The position numbers and the translations under genes are program-made. Source: Ceratobasidium sp. AG-K (Eukaryota; Basidiomycota; Agaricomycetes; Cantharellales; Ceratobasidiaceae). Taken from it: a stretch of 64,000 nucleotides of DNA. The stretch spans positions 7,378,001 to 7,442,000 of the forward strand of contig JAWNGF010000001.1 of NCBI GenBank assembly GCA_037039685.1. Reading direction: 5' to 3'. The notes beneath the pieces are model-generated. The model did not search any database, was not told where the DNA came from, and saw only the letters and a program-made list of their open reading frames with translations. Below, one piece after another: positions 61,513 through 64,000 of the stretch. Each line of letters starts with the position of its first letter. The first letter of the stretch is position 1.

Positions 61513-62752
61513 GGTGGCGAAGAGGCAAGGAGGTGGGCAAGAAGGCAGAGAAACGGAGTGTGCTTGAGCTGACCTCTGCCTCGGAGTCCGGGCCTTTATA
61601 GTCACTGAGAGGGAGGGACTTCACATAGTAGAGGTGTCCTGCCCACTCCAAGTCGCTCCCCTCCGAATGCAATCACAAGCGCTCGCGCACTCCGGTCCGC
61701 CAAGCCAGGTAGGAGTCTGCACGGGGTCCCGAGGAATCGACGATGGACATATTCATCGCGGTTGGTAGAGATGGGAATATCACGCTCGCATGTGGCCCCG
61801 AACGCAGCTGATCACGTAGTGAGGACCCCTGCGGCCGAAAAGGAAGTTGGTCAGGAGAGATGTGGGAGCTGCGGTACAATGAATCGGATGAACCTTACGC
61901 CGATTTGGACTAGGCGAGACAAAGATTGATTTTGTGGCACCCTATCATGGGGTTTGCGGATAGCGTATAGGTTAAGATGCGAATACAGTTTGGTTGAACC
62001 AGGGTGCAGACTTTGTTGGAGTGGCAGGAGGGATCCTCAAGGTAGCGCAAGAGACAAGCCAAGAGATTCAAGAAAATAAAGACGACGAGAGGACCACCCG
62101 GGTCGGCACAGAGCCAAGAGCATATTATGCGTACGATGACGGACGTGACTGGGAGGCATAAACGCGGGGAGGCTAATTTGCGTCAGCCAATCAGACCCTG
62201 TTGATCAGTCGTCAACCGCCACATTTTACCTAATCGCTGCACCGTCCAACTCGGGGAATACCAGCCTCGACCACCACCGCGCCTGGTTCGACCGAAAGCC
62301 CACGCCTTCCAACCACGATAGGAACGTAGGAACATCATGTTCTCGCGACAAAAGCGTCCAATCCTGGTTCCGCTCCTATTATTGAAATGATTAGCCGAGA
62401 TTCAACGCACGGAGGCATCTCGCCGCGATGATTGTCTTCAATGAATCAACTTGCCCGAAGCACAACCCAATACGGCTCCGGCGCCGTCATACCGTGCTTG
62501 CGACCCTCGAATACCGCACCCCACTTTGCCAAGCCTTTCGCACTTTGTCGGGCGACTGTGCCGGTTCACCCCATGTGGTTGGAACAAATTGAGATTCATC
62601 TAGACTGGACGGAATAGAGAGCACGCGTACCTGTCCAGTGGGTATTTGTCGTTTCTCGCGCTGTTTGGGCTTCTCCCGATTTTTGGGTAGACCTTGCTGC
62701 GCTCGCTCTGGCTTTGTCTCCCCCCCCCCCCCCTCCTCTTCGCATCAGCACG
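61513..62752. other. Divergent promoter region
   Basis: Lies between the cysteine synthase start and the MFS start. No additional gene recognised. A C-rich tract (about 62719-62733) sits just before the MFS start codon. Confidence 0.45.
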
Positions 62753-64000
62753 ATGGACCATCAGAACGTAGAGTTCACCGCGCCCTCTTCAGTCTCCGTA
62801 GGCAAGCCCGCTAATGACCATGTGGTCGCTCCCGACCTCGACCTCGAAAAAGGCGCAATAGTCGCACCTACCACGACCAGCTCTCACACTGACGTCGAGA
62901 AGACTGCCAACCTTGGCACAAAACACGACAATGGACTGACAGACCAGACCTTCTACCTTCCGAGACGAAAGATCATTACCGTAAGTACGGCGCTAAAATC
63001 GCTCATGCACGAAATCAACTCGTTTGTGTCCAGATATTCCTGGCCTGCGCGTCAACAGAAATCGTAGCACTGATAGACGAAAAATCGGTCGCCGCGGCGT
63101 TGTCAATTATTAGTTCCGAGCTGAAAGCCGGCAGTCAGATCAGCTGGGTCGCGGCTGCATATTTCTTGTGAGTTTGCATCCCTGGCAACTACTTGCTTGG
63201 CTGATAGGGCGTCAGGACGAGCACGGCTTGTACACCCCTGTACGGTCGAATCTCGGACATTTACTCACGCAAGACTGTGCTGTTTACGCTCATGGCAATA
63301 TTTTTCTTTGGTTCACTGGCAGCGTCGCTCGCACAAAATGTAGTCCAACTCATTATTTTCCGAGCTATCACTGGTATCGGGGGAGGCGGGCTGATTCTGC
63401 TGGGTCAATTGATTGTTGGAGATGTGGTAACTGTGCGGGAGAGAGGCAAGTATCAGGGTATCTTGGTGAGCAGTTTATTCATCAATTGTTACCCCTCGCT
63501 CCGGCTGATGGACGAGGCGTCAGGGAGCGTTCGTTGCGCTCTCGAACGGAATCGGGCCGCTCATTGGCGCAGCGTATTCACAGAAAGCGTCATGGTAAGT
63601 TCAGCGGGCGGCAAATACGCATATATGCCTCATCTCTATGTAGGCGCTGGATATTTCGAATGAACATGCCCTTGGCTGTTTTGGCCTCGGTTTGCGTGTA
63701 CTTTTTCATGCCTCTGAAAAAGGTGCATGGGACCGCGATGGAGTGAGTTTCTACTCTTCACGGATGGGACGACGTTGACGGTTGATGTTCAGCAAGTTGA
63801 AAAAGGTGGACTTCATTGGATCACTGCTGGTTCTAGTCGGCACAGGGTCAATAATTGTAAGCACACTATATCCTCGGGTGACCAGGGGCTGATAGATGAA
63901 ATAGCTGAGTCTGACATGGGGAGGAGCTGAATACTCATGGTCCAGCGCCGCAGTGCTCGTTCCGCTCATACTTGGAGGCGTAATCGCGTGCGCATTCGTG
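62753..64000 (+). CDS. MFS transporter, DHA2 (14-TM) type; cut by window end
   Basis: Proton-coupled drug or small-molecule exporter. Start MDHQNVEFTAPSSVS with a ~75-residue cytosolic N-terminus. Spliced exons then give TM1 (IFLACASTEIVALIDEKSVAAALS), ISWVAAAYFL|TSTACTPLYGRISDIYSRK (motif A GRxSD), FRAITGIGGGGLILLGQLIV, RERGKYQGIL, NGIGPLIGAAYSQKASW (motif C-like), WRWIFRMNMPLAVLA, KVDFIGSLLVLVGTGSII and LSLTWGGAEYSW. This is the order of 14-TM fungal exporters. The usual LDQTIV of TM1 reads IDEKSV. All exons up to the edge are in frame; the remainder, about half of the protein, lies beyond the window. Confidence 0.85.

Overview
The window is nuclear DNA of a filamentous basidiomycete. Nearly every gene is cut by many introns of about 45-70 bases. 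The gene set is fungal: a GH5 exo-1,3-glucanase with a type II membrane anchor, a PL14-type lyase, a cysteine synthase-rhodanese fusion, a ferric reductase and shugoshin. Style and content resemble Agaricomycetes such as Rhizoctonia, but this is inference; no marker gene fixes the species. Almost all genes had to be assembled from several frames, so exon borders are my own readings of GT/AG sites and conserved domains.

Layout. 1-1757: no gene. 1758-8282: three tandem copies (minus strand) of an unusual gene, a ~150-residue N-terminal domain of unknown family joined to a Rab-like GTPase. Copy 1 is broken; copies 2 and 3 read through as intact spliced genes. 8818-10417: OST48/WBP1 subunit of oligosaccharyltransferase. 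10662-11665: canonical Rab11. 12240-14729: two divergent Rab11 duplicates on the opposite strand, keeping the parental intron positions but lacking the prenylation cysteines. 15327-17561: catalase with an altered distal haem pocket. 18233-20783 and 25005-27597: two paralogous membrane-anchored GH5 glucanases, separated by 4.2 kb that holds a long inverted-repeat element (22800-24105). 27968-30026: PL14-like lyase. 30881-31984: a Ser/Pro-rich hypothetical protein.

After a 2.4-kb empty stretch come a divergent pair, a senescence/spartin-domain protein (34429-35868) and adenylate kinase (36087-37037), then a tandem pair of cytochromes P450, the first a pseudogene and the second intact (37250-42040). 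Next are a kexin-prodomain-like remnant, a single-pass membrane protein (43529-44297) and a small membrane protein (45854-46496). 46928-51100 is the translesion polymerase REV1, with two frame breaks. Then follow a CTR copper transporter with a 9-nt microexon and a GC-AG intron (51369-52177), shugoshin (53404-55214), a ferric reductase with a C-terminal frameshift (55424-57804), the cysteine synthase-rhodanese fusion (59627-61512) and the start of a DHA2-type MFS transporter that runs off the window.

How the genes relate. No biosynthetic cluster is evident; most are independent housekeeping genes. Two themes stand out. First, local duplication followed by divergence or decay: 3 N-domain GTPases, 3 Rab11-type genes, 2 GH5 and 2 P450. 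Second, a copper/iron uptake pair (CTR and ferric reductase), although shugoshin lies between them. A CACGTG hexamer lies within about 65-150 bp of many start codons on both strands.
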